A stretch of 64,000 nucleotides of DNA. Source: TC-15 sp034437275. Lineage in GTDB: Bacteria; Chloroflexota; Anaerolineae; Aggregatilineales; Aggregatilineaceae. The notes under the pieces were generated by a model, which saw only the letters and a program-made list of their open reading frames with translations, was not told where the DNA came from and did not search any database. The DNA is taken from assembly GCA_034437275.1 (NCBI GenBank), contig DAOTUD010000065.1, positions 24,255 to 88,254 of the forward strand, in the 5' to 3' direction. Shown piece by piece: positions 24,969-33,359 of the stretch (within the stretch, counting starts at the first letter, position 1; every line of letters begins with the position of its first letter). Position numbers and translations under genes: made by a program.

Positions 24969-27029
24969 TTAGGGGTGAGGGCGAGGACGTTGCAAGCTCT
25001 GGGAAATAATCCCCAGGCTCGGATCGCCTTTACCCTCGCTCTTCAGGGCCATGATTTGCCGCAGTTCCATGAGTTGGTCGCGCAGAACCGCTGCTTTTTC
25101 AAACTCAAGGGCTTTGGCTGCTGCTTTCATCTCTTGCTCAATTGAGTCAATGAGCTTTTTCAGTTCCGGTTTGGGCAATTCGGACGCGGCCCGGGCTTCC
25201 ACCTCTTCGCTTTCAGGAGATGGCGCTGTCATTTGCTGGACACGTTGTGTCAGGTCGCGCACTTCTTTGATAATACTGGCGGGTTCGATACCGTGTTCTT
25301 CGTTGTATGCTTGCTGGATGGCACGGCGGCGTTCTGTTTCGTCGAGGGCGGCGCGCATGGCGTCTGTGATTTGATCGGCGTACATGATGACATGCCCGTT
25401 GATGTGCCGGGCGGCGCGTCCGATGTTCTGGATGAGTGCCTGTTCGGAGCGCAGGAACCCTTGTTTGTCAGCATCCAGGATGGCGACCAGCGATACCTCG
25501 GGCAGGTCCAGCCCTTCGCGCAGCAGGTTGATCCCGACCACCACGTCATACACTCCAAGGCGGAGATCGCGCAGGATTTCGATCCGTTCGATGGTGTCGA
25601 TCTCGGAGTGGAGATAATGTACGTGGATGCCCATTTCCAGCAGGTAGTCGGCCAGGTCTTCGGCCATGCGTTTGGTCAACGTAGTGACCAGCGCGCGCTC
25701 GCCGGTTTGAACCCGCCGGGTGATCTCGGCCAGTAGATCATCGACCTGCCCGGCAACAGGGCGGACATTGATGGTGGGGTCGACAATGCCTGTCGGGCGG
25801 ATGATCTGCTGTACGACCTGTTCGGCGTGTTCTTCTTCATACGGGCCGGGCGTGGCGCTCATAAACACAACTTGGTTCAGGCGGTCTTTGAATTCTTCGA
25901 AGTTCAGCGGGCGGTTGTCGAGGGCACTGGGCAGCCGGAAGCCGAACTCGACCAGTGTTTCTTTGCGCGACCGATCCCCGCCATACATGCCGCGTACCTG
26001 GGGGATCGTCATGTGGCTTTCGTCAATGATCATCAGGTAGTCTGGGGGAAAATAATCGATCAAGGTCCAGGGGGGGCTGCCCGCCGGACGGTGATCCAGG
26101 AAGCGTGAATAATTCTCGATCCCGCTGGTGTAGCCGATCTCGCGGATCATCTCGAGGTCGTAGCGGGTGCGTTGTTCGAGGCGCTGGGCTTCGAGCAGCC
26201 GCCCGGCGCGCTGCAACTCGCTGAGGCGCTGTTCGAGTTCCTGCTCGATCTGGCGCAGCGCGAGCTGTAGATTGTCCTCTTCAGTTACAAAATGCTTGGC
26301 CGGATAGATGGTGATGTGTTTGTGTTGTTCCAGGATTTCGCCTGTAAGCGGGTCGAACTCGGTCAACTGTTCGATCTCGTCGCCGAACAGCGCGATGCGG
26401 TAGGCGGTCTGGCTGTAAGCCGGTACGATTTCCAACGTGTCGCCGCGGACCCGAAAAGTTCCTGGACGAAGCTCAAGATCATTGCGTCCGTAGTGAATTC
26501 CCACCAGGTGGCGCAGCAGTTGGTCGCGGCGTGTGATGTCTCCTTGTTCGAGTTCCAGCATGGAGCCGGCCCAGTTGGCCGGATTGCCCAGGCCATAGAT
26601 GCACGAGACGGAAGCCACGATCAGCACATCGCGGCGGCTGAGCAAGGCCGCTGTCGCCGAGAGCCGTAAGCGGTCGATCTCCTCGTTGATGTCGGTTTCT
26701 TTTTCGATGTACAGATCATGCCGGGGAACGTAGGCTTCCGGCTGATAGTAGTCGTAGTAGCTCACGAAGTATTCCACCGCGTTGTGGGGGAAATACTCTT
26801 TGAACTCTGCGTATAGCTGCGCCGCCAGCGTTTTGTTGTGGGCCAACACCAGGGTAGGGCGCTGAGTCGCCTGGATGACATTGGCGATGGTGTAGGTTTT
26901 CCCGGTGCCGGTCGCGCCTAGCAGGGTCTGAGAGGTCATGCCTTGCTTGACGCCCTGCATGAGCGAGTGGATAGCTTTCGGTTGATCACCGGTGGGTTGG
27001 TAATCGGAGACTAACTCGAAAGGCGACAT
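24969..27029 (-). CDS. uvrB: Excinuclease ABC subunit UvrB
   Basis: 686 residues, normal length. Walker A is LLGATGTGKTYTIANVI (about 39-55). The beta-hairpin that probes DNA damage is recognisable as EYFVSYYDYYQPEAYVP. DEAD-like IDESHMTIPQ and helicase motif VFMSATPG follow; motifs V/VI are GINLLREGLDLPEVSLV and QNIGRAARHINGHVI. The C-terminal UVR motif (LIDSIEQEMKAAAKALEFEK) contacts UvrC. It acts in nucleotide excision repair, verifying damage delivered by UvrA. The start ATG follows AAGGGGAA. A LexA-like box upstream indicates SOS control. Confidence 0.97.
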   Translation of the reverse strand: MSPFELVSDYQPTGDQPKAIHSLMQGVKQGMTSQTLLGATGTGKTYTIANVIQATQRPTLVLAHNKTLAAQLYAEFKEYFPHNAVEYFVSYYDYYQPEAYVPRHDLYIEKETDINEEIDRLRLSATAALLSRRDVLIVASVSCIYGLGNPANWAGSMLELEQGDITRRDQLLRHLVGIHYGRNDLELRPGTFRVRGDTLEIVPAYSQTAYRIALFGDEIEQLTEFDPLTGEILEQHKHITIYPAKHFVTEEDNLQLALRQIEQELEQRLSELQRAGRLLEAQRLEQRTRYDLEMIREIGYTSGIENYSRFLDHRPAGSPPWTLIDYFPPDYLMIIDESHMTIPQVRGMYGGDRSRKETLVEFGFRLPSALDNRPLNFEEFKDRLNQVVFMSATPGPYEEEHAEQVVQQIIRPTGIVDPTINVRPVAGQVDDLLAEITRRVQTGERALVTTLTKRMAEDLADYLLEMGIHVHYLHSEIDTIERIEILRDLRLGVYDVVVGINLLREGLDLPEVSLVAILDADKQGFLRSEQALIQNIGRAARHINGHVIMYADQITDAMRAALDETERRRAIQQAYNEEHGIEPASIIKEVRDLTQRVQQMTAPSPESEEVEARAASELPKPELKKLIDSIEQEMKAAAKALEFEKAAVLRDQLMELRQIMALKSEGKGDPSLGIISQSLQRPRPHP

Positions 27030-27058
27030 GATATGTTCCCCTTTGTTGTTTGGATTCC

Positions 27059-27091
27059 GAACGAACGTTCTGAGCTTGTGTCGTAATTATA
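27059..27091 (-). promoter_or_regulatory. uvrB promoter with Gram-positive-type LexA (SOS) box
   Basis: The palindrome-type element GAAC-N4-GTTC is at 27059-27070 (minus strand GAACGTTCGTTC). It matches the core of the Bacillus/actinobacterial LexA box and lies 29-40 bases before the uvrB start. A TATAAT -10 element (minus strand, 27091-27086) is 15 bases upstream of the box, placing the box just after the predicted transcription start. No good -35 is seen. uvrB is a classic SOS gene, which supports the reading. Confidence 0.7.
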
Positions 27092-27115
27092 ACGCGGGAC
27101 AGGAAGACTGGCGAC

Positions 27116-28207
27116 CTAGTGGATGTGGCTGGGATTGGCCTCAACGTAAATCGGGTTGCTGAGAATCCAGGCCCGTTCCAGACCCTGATAGGGCAGCCAT
27201 GCTTCACTCCGGTAGGCTCCGGGTTCACGGGCTACGTAGGTGAGGTTTTCGGCGTAGCGTTCCTCAGCTACGATCTCGCCGTGTCGGATTAGCTTGAGAT
27301 GGGCACGCTGGGGGACGAGGGTTTGTAGGGTAACGCCATGGCCTAGCCGGATGGTTTCGCCCATGATGGCGGCTGTGTTTTGCCCTTGTGCGGTGAAGCG
27401 AAAACCGCGCGCATTGCCAGGGATGTCATAGCCGATGAAGGCCCGGCCTTGGCGGAGCGCCTGGTAAAGCTGGCGCTTGTCGTGTTGGGTATCGCCGGCG
27501 AGTGGCATGCGGGTCAGGATGTGGGTGTTTACACTGTTGAACAAGAAATCGTAGGGAAAGACGGTGTGGTTGACAGGCCCGAGGTGGACCTGTGTGCCAT
27601 GTGCATCCGCGCCGCCGATGCCGACGATATGCTGGCCCATCTCCAGCAGTTGGTCCCAAAGGGTCAGCGTGCGCGAGTTGGGGCCGATCATGACCTCGTC
27701 GGGCCGGAAGACATTACGCACGGCTTCCCGGCGCGTTTGGATGTAGTCTTTAAAACGTGACATATAGTTCCAGATCTCCAGCCCGGTAAAGCCCTGCACA
27801 TAGCGGTCCAGCCAGGGGATGGCCGGTTCCCCGAACCAGGCGACCGCGTGGTCGTCGGGGTGCGCGATGAAGCTCATGCCGCCCAGCCCGTTCACCTTTT
27901 TGACTAGCGCGGCTAGATCGTGGGCATAGGGGCTGACTTCTTGCTCGGCTCCGTAAACCAGCAGGTGGTTGCATTGGGGATTGCGGGTGCGATCATGGAC
28001 TTCTTGCCCGACCAGGAGCAAGATATGCCCGCGTTCCTGATCACCGAAGTAGCCTTCGATTCCGCTCAGCCAGATGTTATGATCGGTAAAAATCAGGAAA
28101 TCCAGGCCGACGGTTAGCGCCATATCGGCGATGTCGGCATGGTACGCGGCCCCGTCTGAGTAGGGGGTGTGGATGTGCAGGTTGCCAACATATTCGTACG
28201 GGGGCAT
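27116..28207 (-). CDS. PHP-domain metal-dependent phosphoesterase-like protein
   Basis: 363 residues from ATG 28207, with AAGGGTGAT upstream; the longer frame to 28276 is rejected because it has no ribosome site. The PHP motif I is NLHIHTPYSDG (about 8-18), motif II is DFLIFTDHN (about 35-43), later HPDD (about 125) and GADAHG (about 208) supply further metal ligands. The C-terminal 110 residues form a beta-rich segment resembling the sugar-binding-like tail of some stand-alone PHP proteins. The substrate is unknown; the family hydrolyses phosphoester bonds. It is divergent from the SH3 protein gene. Confidence 0.85.
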   Translation of the reverse strand: MPPYEYVGNLHIHTPYSDGAAYHADIADMALTVGLDFLIFTDHNIWLSGIEGYFGDQERGHILLLVGQEVHDRTRNPQCNHLLVYGAEQEVSPYAHDLAALVKKVNGLGGMSFIAHPDDHAVAWFGEPAIPWLDRYVQGFTGLEIWNYMSRFKDYIQTRREAVRNVFRPDEVMIGPNSRTLTLWDQLLEMGQHIVGIGGADAHGTQVHLGPVNHTVFPYDFLFNSVNTHILTRMPLAGDTQHDKRQLYQALRQGRAFIGYDIPGNARGFRFTAQGQNTAAIMGETIRLGHGVTLQTLVPQRAHLKLIRHGEIVAEERYAENLTYVAREPGAYRSEAWLPYQGLERAWILSNPIYVEANPSHIH

Positions 28208-28246
28208 TTGATCACCCTTTTTAGCATACACGGATACAACACTAAA

Positions 28247-28295
28247 AGCGTACAGCAAGCGCCAGAGTGCTGTCAAAAACTAGTAGTGGTATACT
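28247..28295. promoter_or_regulatory. Divergent promoter region between the PHP and SH3 genes
   Basis: Plus strand: an extended -10 TGGTATACT (TATACT at 28290-28295) without a clear -35. Minus strand: TTGACA (28276-28271) with an 18-base spacer and a poor TACGCT (28252-28247). The two signals overlap, so the genes could compete for polymerase. Moderate confidence for the plus element, low for the minus. Confidence 0.4.
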
Positions 28296-28333
28296 TGCAG
28301 CGATTGTAAGTGCTCAGTTGGAGGGAAGTAGTT

Positions 28334-29071
28334 ATGGCTCGTATCCCGTCGCAGGAACCGCGCCCGGTACCGGAAGACGATACCGCGATGGGACGATCCG
28401 GGCGTACCAAACCGATATCTGAACCGTCACAACAGGCTGCATCAAGCCAGGCCCCACCCCGACGTCCATCGCAATCCCGGCAGCCGTCAACTGGGGCGAA
28501 GCGTCCTGTCCGCCGGCGCAGATCGCGTGCCGAGGACAGTGGGTGGTATCTGCCGTGCTGGTCGCTGGCGGTGATGGTTGGTGTGGTGGGGATCGCGGCT
28601 TTCGTTACGTTGTATGTGGTAATGCAGCTAGGGGCGTCGACTCCGGCCAGCAACCCGCCTGTTGTGCGCGAGGTGACGTCTACGCCTTCGCTAAACCGCG
28701 ATTTCGATCTGGGCGGGGCGGCCAATGATGCGAACCCGGGGCCGGTCCTAACCCCGGCAGCGCCTCCGGCGGGGCAGTCGCTGCCGACGTTGGCACTAAG
28801 CCCGACGCCGCCGCTGGTCAATTTTACGGTTGGTATCCAGGTGGAGGTTATTGCTGCCGGGCTGAATGTGCGTACAGAGCCAGGCCTGCAGGCAGAGGTT
28901 GAGCAGATCGTGTATGAGGGGCAGGTACTGGCGTTGGTGGATGGACCTCAGAATGTGAATAATCTGGAATGGTGGTTGGTGCAAATCCCCGATGAACCGA
29001 CCCCTTTAGGGTGGGCCGCCCGGACCGACCAGAGTGGGCAGCCATTGATGGGAATCTACTACGGTGAGTGA
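28334..29071 (+). CDS. Membrane-anchored bacterial SH3-domain protein
   Basis: 245 residues from ATG 28334, with GGAGGG upstream; the GTG at 28310 precedes that ribosome site. Residues 1-70 are a basic, Pro/Arg/Ser-rich cytoplasmic tail, then one membrane helix (about 77-100, SLAVMVGVVGIAAFVTLYVV), a Pro/Thr-rich linker, and a C-terminal SH3b domain (about 175-240: AGLNVRTEPGLQAEVEQIV, then EWWLVQI and GWAA). SH3b domains often bind cell-wall peptides. Its stop overlaps the ligA GTG start by 8 bases. Confidence 0.8.
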   Translation: MARIPSQEPRPVPEDDTAMGRSGRTKPISEPSQQAASSQAPPRRPSQSRQPSTGAKRPVRRRRSRAEDSGWYLPCWSLAVMVGVVGIAAFVTLYVVMQLGASTPASNPPVVREVTSTPSLNRDFDLGGAANDANPGPVLTPAAPPAGQSLPTLALSPTPPLVNFTVGIQVEVIAAGLNVRTEPGLQAEVEQIVYEGQVLALVDGPQNVNNLEWWLVQIPDEPTPLGWAARTDQSGQPLMGIYYGE

Positions 29072-31118
29072 TCAAACAATGAATCAGCACAAGACGGACA
29101 TCGCAGCACGGGCGGCTGAATTGCAGCAAGCCCTGCGTGAACACAACTATCGTTATCATGTTCTGCACGATCCGATCATCACGGATAGTGAGTATGATGC
29201 GTTGTTTGCAGAACTCCAGGCAATTGAAGCCGAACATCCCGAACTGGTGACGCCAGACTCGCCAACGCAGCGCGTCGGCAGCGATCTGGAGTCCGATCTG
29301 CCCAAAGTCCGCCACCCGGTCCCGGTGCTGAGCCTGGACAATGCGTTCAGTTCAGAGGAGGTTCGGGCCTGGCGCGAGCGCATTGGGCGCTTGCTGCCGG
29401 AGGATGCCACGCTCGATTATGTTGTCGAGCCGAAATTCGACGGCTTGACGGTCGTGTTGACGTATGAGGATGGGCTGCTCGTGCAGGGCGCGACGCGCGG
29501 AAATGGCGAGGTAGGGGACGATGTGACCCCCAACGTGCGTACCGTGCGCACGATTCCGCTGCGGATTCCGGTGGAGGAGGCTGGGCCGGCGGTGCCGTCG
29601 CGGCTGGTGGTGCGCGGCGAGATTTTGTTCCTCAAGGAGGATTTTGCCGCGTTGAACGAACAACGGCGCGAGGCTGGACTGCCGCTGTTTGTCAATGCGC
29701 GCAATACCGCATCTGGCGCGCTCAAGCAGAAAGATGCGCGGATTACGGCGGAGCGACCGCTGACGGCGTTTTGTTACACCATCATGGAGGCGGATGGTGA
29801 TGTGCCGGCGACGCAGTTGGAAACCCTCAATTATTTGCACGATGTGGGCTTTTTGATCGCCGAAGAAGCGATCGAACACTTTGACACACTGGACGAGATA
29901 CTCGAGTATGCTGAGGGGTTTGTTTCCCAGCGGGATGCGCTGCCATACGAAATTGATGGGCTGGTGATCAAAGTCAACGAGCAGGCTGTTTACCGGGAAC
30001 TGGGGGTTGTCGGTAAGGACCCGCGCGGGGCCATTGCGTATAAGTTCCCGGCTGAAGAAGCGACCACGAAGCTGCTCGATGTGACGGCGAACGTGGGGCG
30101 GACGGGTGTGCTGACACCGACGGCGGTGTTAGAGCCGGTGTTTGTGAGCGGCGTGACGGTTCGCCAGGCCAGTTTGCATAACTATGACCTCATCGTGCAG
30201 AAGGACATCCGCATCGGTGATACTGTGATCATCAAACGTTCCGGGGATGTGATCCCGTACGTGATCGGGCCGGTTACCGGGGTGCGGACCGGTGACGAAC
30301 AGCCCATCACCCCGCCGCAAACCTGCCCGGTGTGCCATGCGCCGGTTGCCCGCGATGAGGGCGAAGTTGCGTATTATTGCACGAATCCGGCCTGCCCCGA
30401 ACGGGTGGCGCGTAACATCGAGTATTTTGTGTCGCGCTCGGCGTTGGATATTGATGGTTTGGGCGAGCGGGGCGTGCGGCTGCTGTTGCAAGAGAGCTTG
30501 ATTCAGGATGAGGCGGATTTGTTCTTCCTGAAAGCGGAGGACCTGCTGCCGCTGGAGGGGTTCGCAGAAAAAAAGGTTGAGAATCTGTTAGATAGCATCC
30601 AGGCGGCCAAAAACCGCCCGCTAACACGCCTGATCGGCGCTTTAGGTATACGAGGTGTGGGTAATACCGTTGCGGGCCTCCTGGTGCAGAATTTCCACAG
30701 CATAGACGCACTGGCGCAGGCGACCGTCGACGAGCTGGAGGCTATCGAAGGGTTGGGGCCGCATACTGCCGGGGCCATCGTGGAATGGTTTGCGAAGCCG
30801 CGTAACCGCGAGTTGATCGCGAAACTGCGTGCGGCTGGGGTGCGCATGGAACAAACACCGGCGGAGACGGAGGCCACGATCCAGGAACTTGAAGGGCTGA
30901 CGTTTGTGCTGACCGGTAGTTTGCCTAATCTGAAGCGCAGCGAGGCAAAGGCGTTGATCGAAGCACACGGGGGCCGGGTGACCGGCAGCGTGAGCGGGAA
31001 GACGTCCTATGTCGTCGTGGGTGAAGACCCGGGCAGCAAGCTGGACAAAGCGCGGCAACTGGATGTCCCTCTCCTGGATGAAGCTGGACTGTTGGCCATG
31101 ATCGGGGAGCAAATATGA
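29064..31118 (+). CDS. ligA: NAD+-dependent DNA ligase LigA
   Basis: 684 residues, normal length. Domain Ia (YRYHVLHDPIITDSEYDALF) binds NMN. The adenylation motif is VEPKFDG (about 120-126), with Lys as the AMP acceptor; the usual form is KxDG, here KFDG. Oligomer-binding fold follows, then a four-cysteine zinc finger (CPVCHAPV...CTNPACPE, about 420-445), helix-hairpin-helix repeats (LIGALGIRGVGNTVAGLLV; LEAIEGLGPHTAGAIV) and a C-terminal BRCT domain (LTFVLTGSLPNLKRSEAKAL). It seals nicks in replication and repair. The GTG start overlaps the SH3 gene; an ATG five codons in is possible. Confidence 0.96.
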   Translation: MSDQTMNQHKTDIAARAAELQQALREHNYRYHVLHDPIITDSEYDALFAELQAIEAEHPELVTPDSPTQRVGSDLESDLPKVRHPVPVLSLDNAFSSEEVRAWRERIGRLLPEDATLDYVVEPKFDGLTVVLTYEDGLLVQGATRGNGEVGDDVTPNVRTVRTIPLRIPVEEAGPAVPSRLVVRGEILFLKEDFAALNEQRREAGLPLFVNARNTASGALKQKDARITAERPLTAFCYTIMEADGDVPATQLETLNYLHDVGFLIAEEAIEHFDTLDEILEYAEGFVSQRDALPYEIDGLVIKVNEQAVYRELGVVGKDPRGAIAYKFPAEEATTKLLDVTANVGRTGVLTPTAVLEPVFVSGVTVRQASLHNYDLIVQKDIRIGDTVIIKRSGDVIPYVIGPVTGVRTGDEQPITPPQTCPVCHAPVARDEGEVAYYCTNPACPERVARNIEYFVSRSALDIDGLGERGVRLLLQESLIQDEADLFFLKAEDLLPLEGFAEKKVENLLDSIQAAKNRPLTRLIGALGIRGVGNTVAGLLVQNFHSIDALAQATVDELEAIEGLGPHTAGAIVEWFAKPRNRELIAKLRAAGVRMEQTPAETEATIQELEGLTFVLTGSLPNLKRSEAKALIEAHGGRVTGSVSGKTSYVVVGEDPGSKLDKARQLDVPLLDEAGLLAMIGEQI

Positions 31119-32335
31119 CGGAAGCCACGGTGATCATCCGGTCCCAGCGCCAAAAAGTGATTATACGGCGGCATCCCTGGGTGTTTTCCGGGGCGATTGT
31201 CCGTGTTGACGGCAGCCCGGCAGATGGGGATATTGTGACGCTGCGAGCGGAGTCGGGCGAGTTCCTGGCGCGCGGTTACTGGAATGAGCAATCGTCGATA
31301 CGGGTGCGGCTGTTGACATGGGACGAAACCGAACACATTGACAAGGCTTTTTGGCGGCGGCGGCTGGCACGTGCGATCGGTATGCGGGCGGTGGAAAACC
31401 GGATCAACGCGCATGGCACGCCCAACGCTTACCGGCTGGTCAACGCAGAGAGTGACGGCTTACCCGGCCTGGTGGTGGACCGTTACGGCGATTGGATGGT
31501 GCTGCAAGCGCTGACGCTGGGGATTGCAGTGCGTAAGGCCATGCTAGCCGATATGTTGAGCGACCTGCTGCGCCCGGCAGGGGTGTACGAACGCAGTGAT
31601 GTTGACGTCCGAGTGAAGGAAGGGCTGCCGTCCGAGACCGGGCTGCTGGTGGGGAAGGAACCGCCGGAGTTGGTGGAGATCGATGAGAATGGGCGACGGT
31701 TCCTGGTAGATGTGCGGCAGGGGCACAAGACTGGTTTTTACCTGGATCAGCGTGAAAATCGGGCGATTGTGGGTGGGTTGTTCCGGGCGGATGAACAGGC
31801 CGGTGATCGCGTGGTGCTGAATGCGTTTGCGTATACCGGCGGATTTGCCGTGTATGCAATGGCCGGGTTGGTGAAGCGCGTGGTTAATGTCGACAGCTCG
31901 GCGGATGCGCTGGCATTGGCGAAGCGCAACATCGCATTAAACGGTTTTGATACCACCGACGAGGACTTTGTCGAAGGGGATGTGTTTGAAGTGCTGCGCT
32001 ACTATCGCGACGCCGGACAGGAGTTCGACATGATTATTCTGGATCCGCCGAAATTTGCGCACGCCCCCCGGCAGGTCGAAAGCGCCGCCCGGGGATATAA
32101 GGATATCAATCTGATGGCGTTCCGCTTGCTGAGGCCTGGCGGTATGCTGGCGACATTTTCCTGTTCAGGCGCGGTAAATGCGGATTTGTTCCAGAAGATT
32201 GTGTTTGGCGCACTGCTCGATGCTGGGCGTGACGCGCAGATTGTCCGCTATCTGAGCCAGGCTCCTGATCACCCGGTGGCGCTGACATTCCCTGAGGGCG
32301 CTTACCTGAAGGGCTTGTTGTGCCGGGTGTGGTAG
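31115..32335 (+). CDS. RlmI-type rRNA (cytosine-C5) methyltransferase
   Basis: 406 residues; ATG overlaps the ligA stop as ATGA. An N-terminal PUA domain (VIIRRHPWVFSGAIVRVDG) precedes an EEHD-like domain and a Rossmann methyltransferase. The SAM motif is VLNAFAYTGGFAVYAMAGL, acidic strand end VVNVDSSADALALAKRNI, and the catalytic region is IILDPPKFAHAP plus the cysteine in ATFSCSGAVN. This order matches COG1092 proteins such as RlmI, which makes m5C1962 in 23S rRNA; the exact target here is inferred. Confidence 0.88.
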   Translation: MTEATVIIRSQRQKVIIRRHPWVFSGAIVRVDGSPADGDIVTLRAESGEFLARGYWNEQSSIRVRLLTWDETEHIDKAFWRRRLARAIGMRAVENRINAHGTPNAYRLVNAESDGLPGLVVDRYGDWMVLQALTLGIAVRKAMLADMLSDLLRPAGVYERSDVDVRVKEGLPSETGLLVGKEPPELVEIDENGRRFLVDVRQGHKTGFYLDQRENRAIVGGLFRADEQAGDRVVLNAFAYTGGFAVYAMAGLVKRVVNVDSSADALALAKRNIALNGFDTTDEDFVEGDVFEVLRYYRDAGQEFDMIILDPPKFAHAPRQVESAARGYKDINLMAFRLLRPGGMLATFSCSGAVNADLFQKIVFGALLDAGRDAQIVRYLSQAPDHPVALTFPEGAYLKGLLCRVW

Positions 32336-32338
32336 GTG

Positions 32339-33271
32339 TCAGATCATTTCTTTGTTTTTCTGAAGAGTTGCCAGCCGGATGATCTTGTCGCTGGTTTCGC
32401 GCCAACTGATGCGGCTCAGCCCCATTTTTTTTCGTAGATCATCCAGGTCCATCCCATGCCGGTAATCTTGTACCGCGCTTGTCCAGCGTAGAATCTCGAA
32501 CGACACTTTGCCCTCTACCCCGGCCTCATCGGCTGTGTCGCGCAGGACGTATTCCAGGTTGCGCGGGGTGCAGTCGAAGATCGTCTCTTCGGGTTGGTAT
32601 TGGTCCAGGTATTCGTCCAACACGTCCAGCCATGCCGGATCAAGCGGAATTTTGCGTTCTTTGTAGACGTTGTTGGGTTTGCGGTGGCGGACGACCAGCA
32701 GCGGATGGTGGGGATCATCGTCCTGAATACTATCAAGTGTCAGCGCCATACATTCGCCCTTCTTGATGCCAGTATCCAACAGCAGGCGCAGCAGCAAGTC
32801 GGGCCGGGCGTCTGGGTTTTTGGCCTGGCGAAGGACGGCGGTATGGTCAAGCAGGTGTTGAATCTGCTCCTCGGCGAGCACCGGCTGGAGGGGCGCGGCC
32901 CCAGAGCGTTGGAGCAATGCTTCTGCCGGATCGTAAGAGAGCACGTGTTCGTTTTTCAGGAATTTGAAGAAAACCTTAAGCGTGGTCACGCGCCGCGCAT
33001 AGGATTTGCGGCTGCAAGGAACGCCGCGTCCCTGCTCGATCCACGTCATAAACTGGTTGAGCCGGGTGGTGGTGAAATATTTCAGCGGCACATCGTCCGT
33101 GAAAAACTCGATCAGCAGGCGGAGATCGGAGGCGAAGGCGTTGATGGTATGCGGGCTGCGCCCTTCTTGCCGCAGATGTTCCAGGAATGGGTCGATGGCA
33201 GCGCTCAATGGACTATGACGGGTGAGCGCGTGTTCGCTGTCTGTAGGAAAAAGTGGTAATTGTTTGGCCAT
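32339..33271 (-). CDS. Tyrosine recombinase homologue with lost catalytic residues
   Basis: 310 residues. N-terminal SAM-like core-binding domain (PFLEHLRQEGRSPHTINAFA, about 28-105) and a C-terminal catalytic-type fold are present. Aligned by eye to XerD, the six active residues R-K-H-R-H-Y become K (DTGIKKGEC), K (KPNNVYKERKIPL), E (SFEILRW), R, L (MGLSRIS) and S (RETSDK). Only the beta-hairpin Lys and the second Arg are kept, and the nucleophile Tyr is absent. It therefore probably cannot recombine DNA but may still bind it. No attachment sites or phage genes flank it. The frame is intact, arguing against decay. Confidence 0.75.
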   Translation of the reverse strand: MAKQLPLFPTDSEHALTRHSPLSAAIDPFLEHLRQEGRSPHTINAFASDLRLLIEFFTDDVPLKYFTTTRLNQFMTWIEQGRGVPCSRKSYARRVTTLKVFFKFLKNEHVLSYDPAEALLQRSGAAPLQPVLAEEQIQHLLDHTAVLRQAKNPDARPDLLLRLLLDTGIKKGECMALTLDSIQDDDPHHPLLVVRHRKPNNVYKERKIPLDPAWLDVLDEYLDQYQPEETIFDCTPRNLEYVLRDTADEAGVEGKVSFEILRWTSAVQDYRHGMDLDDLRKKMGLSRISWRETSDKIIRLATLQKNKEMI

Positions 33272-33359
33272 GGATAATTTTCCTCACTCTCGTGTGAGTC
33301 TAGTATATCTGTTTGTGTTAAAATAAAACAAGTTAAGCATAGAAAGGAGGTAGCGCACA

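Noticed and set aside
32339..33271. Active integrase of a mobile island
   Set aside because: Catalytic residues are missing and there is no tRNA-type attachment site, excision gene or cargo beside it.
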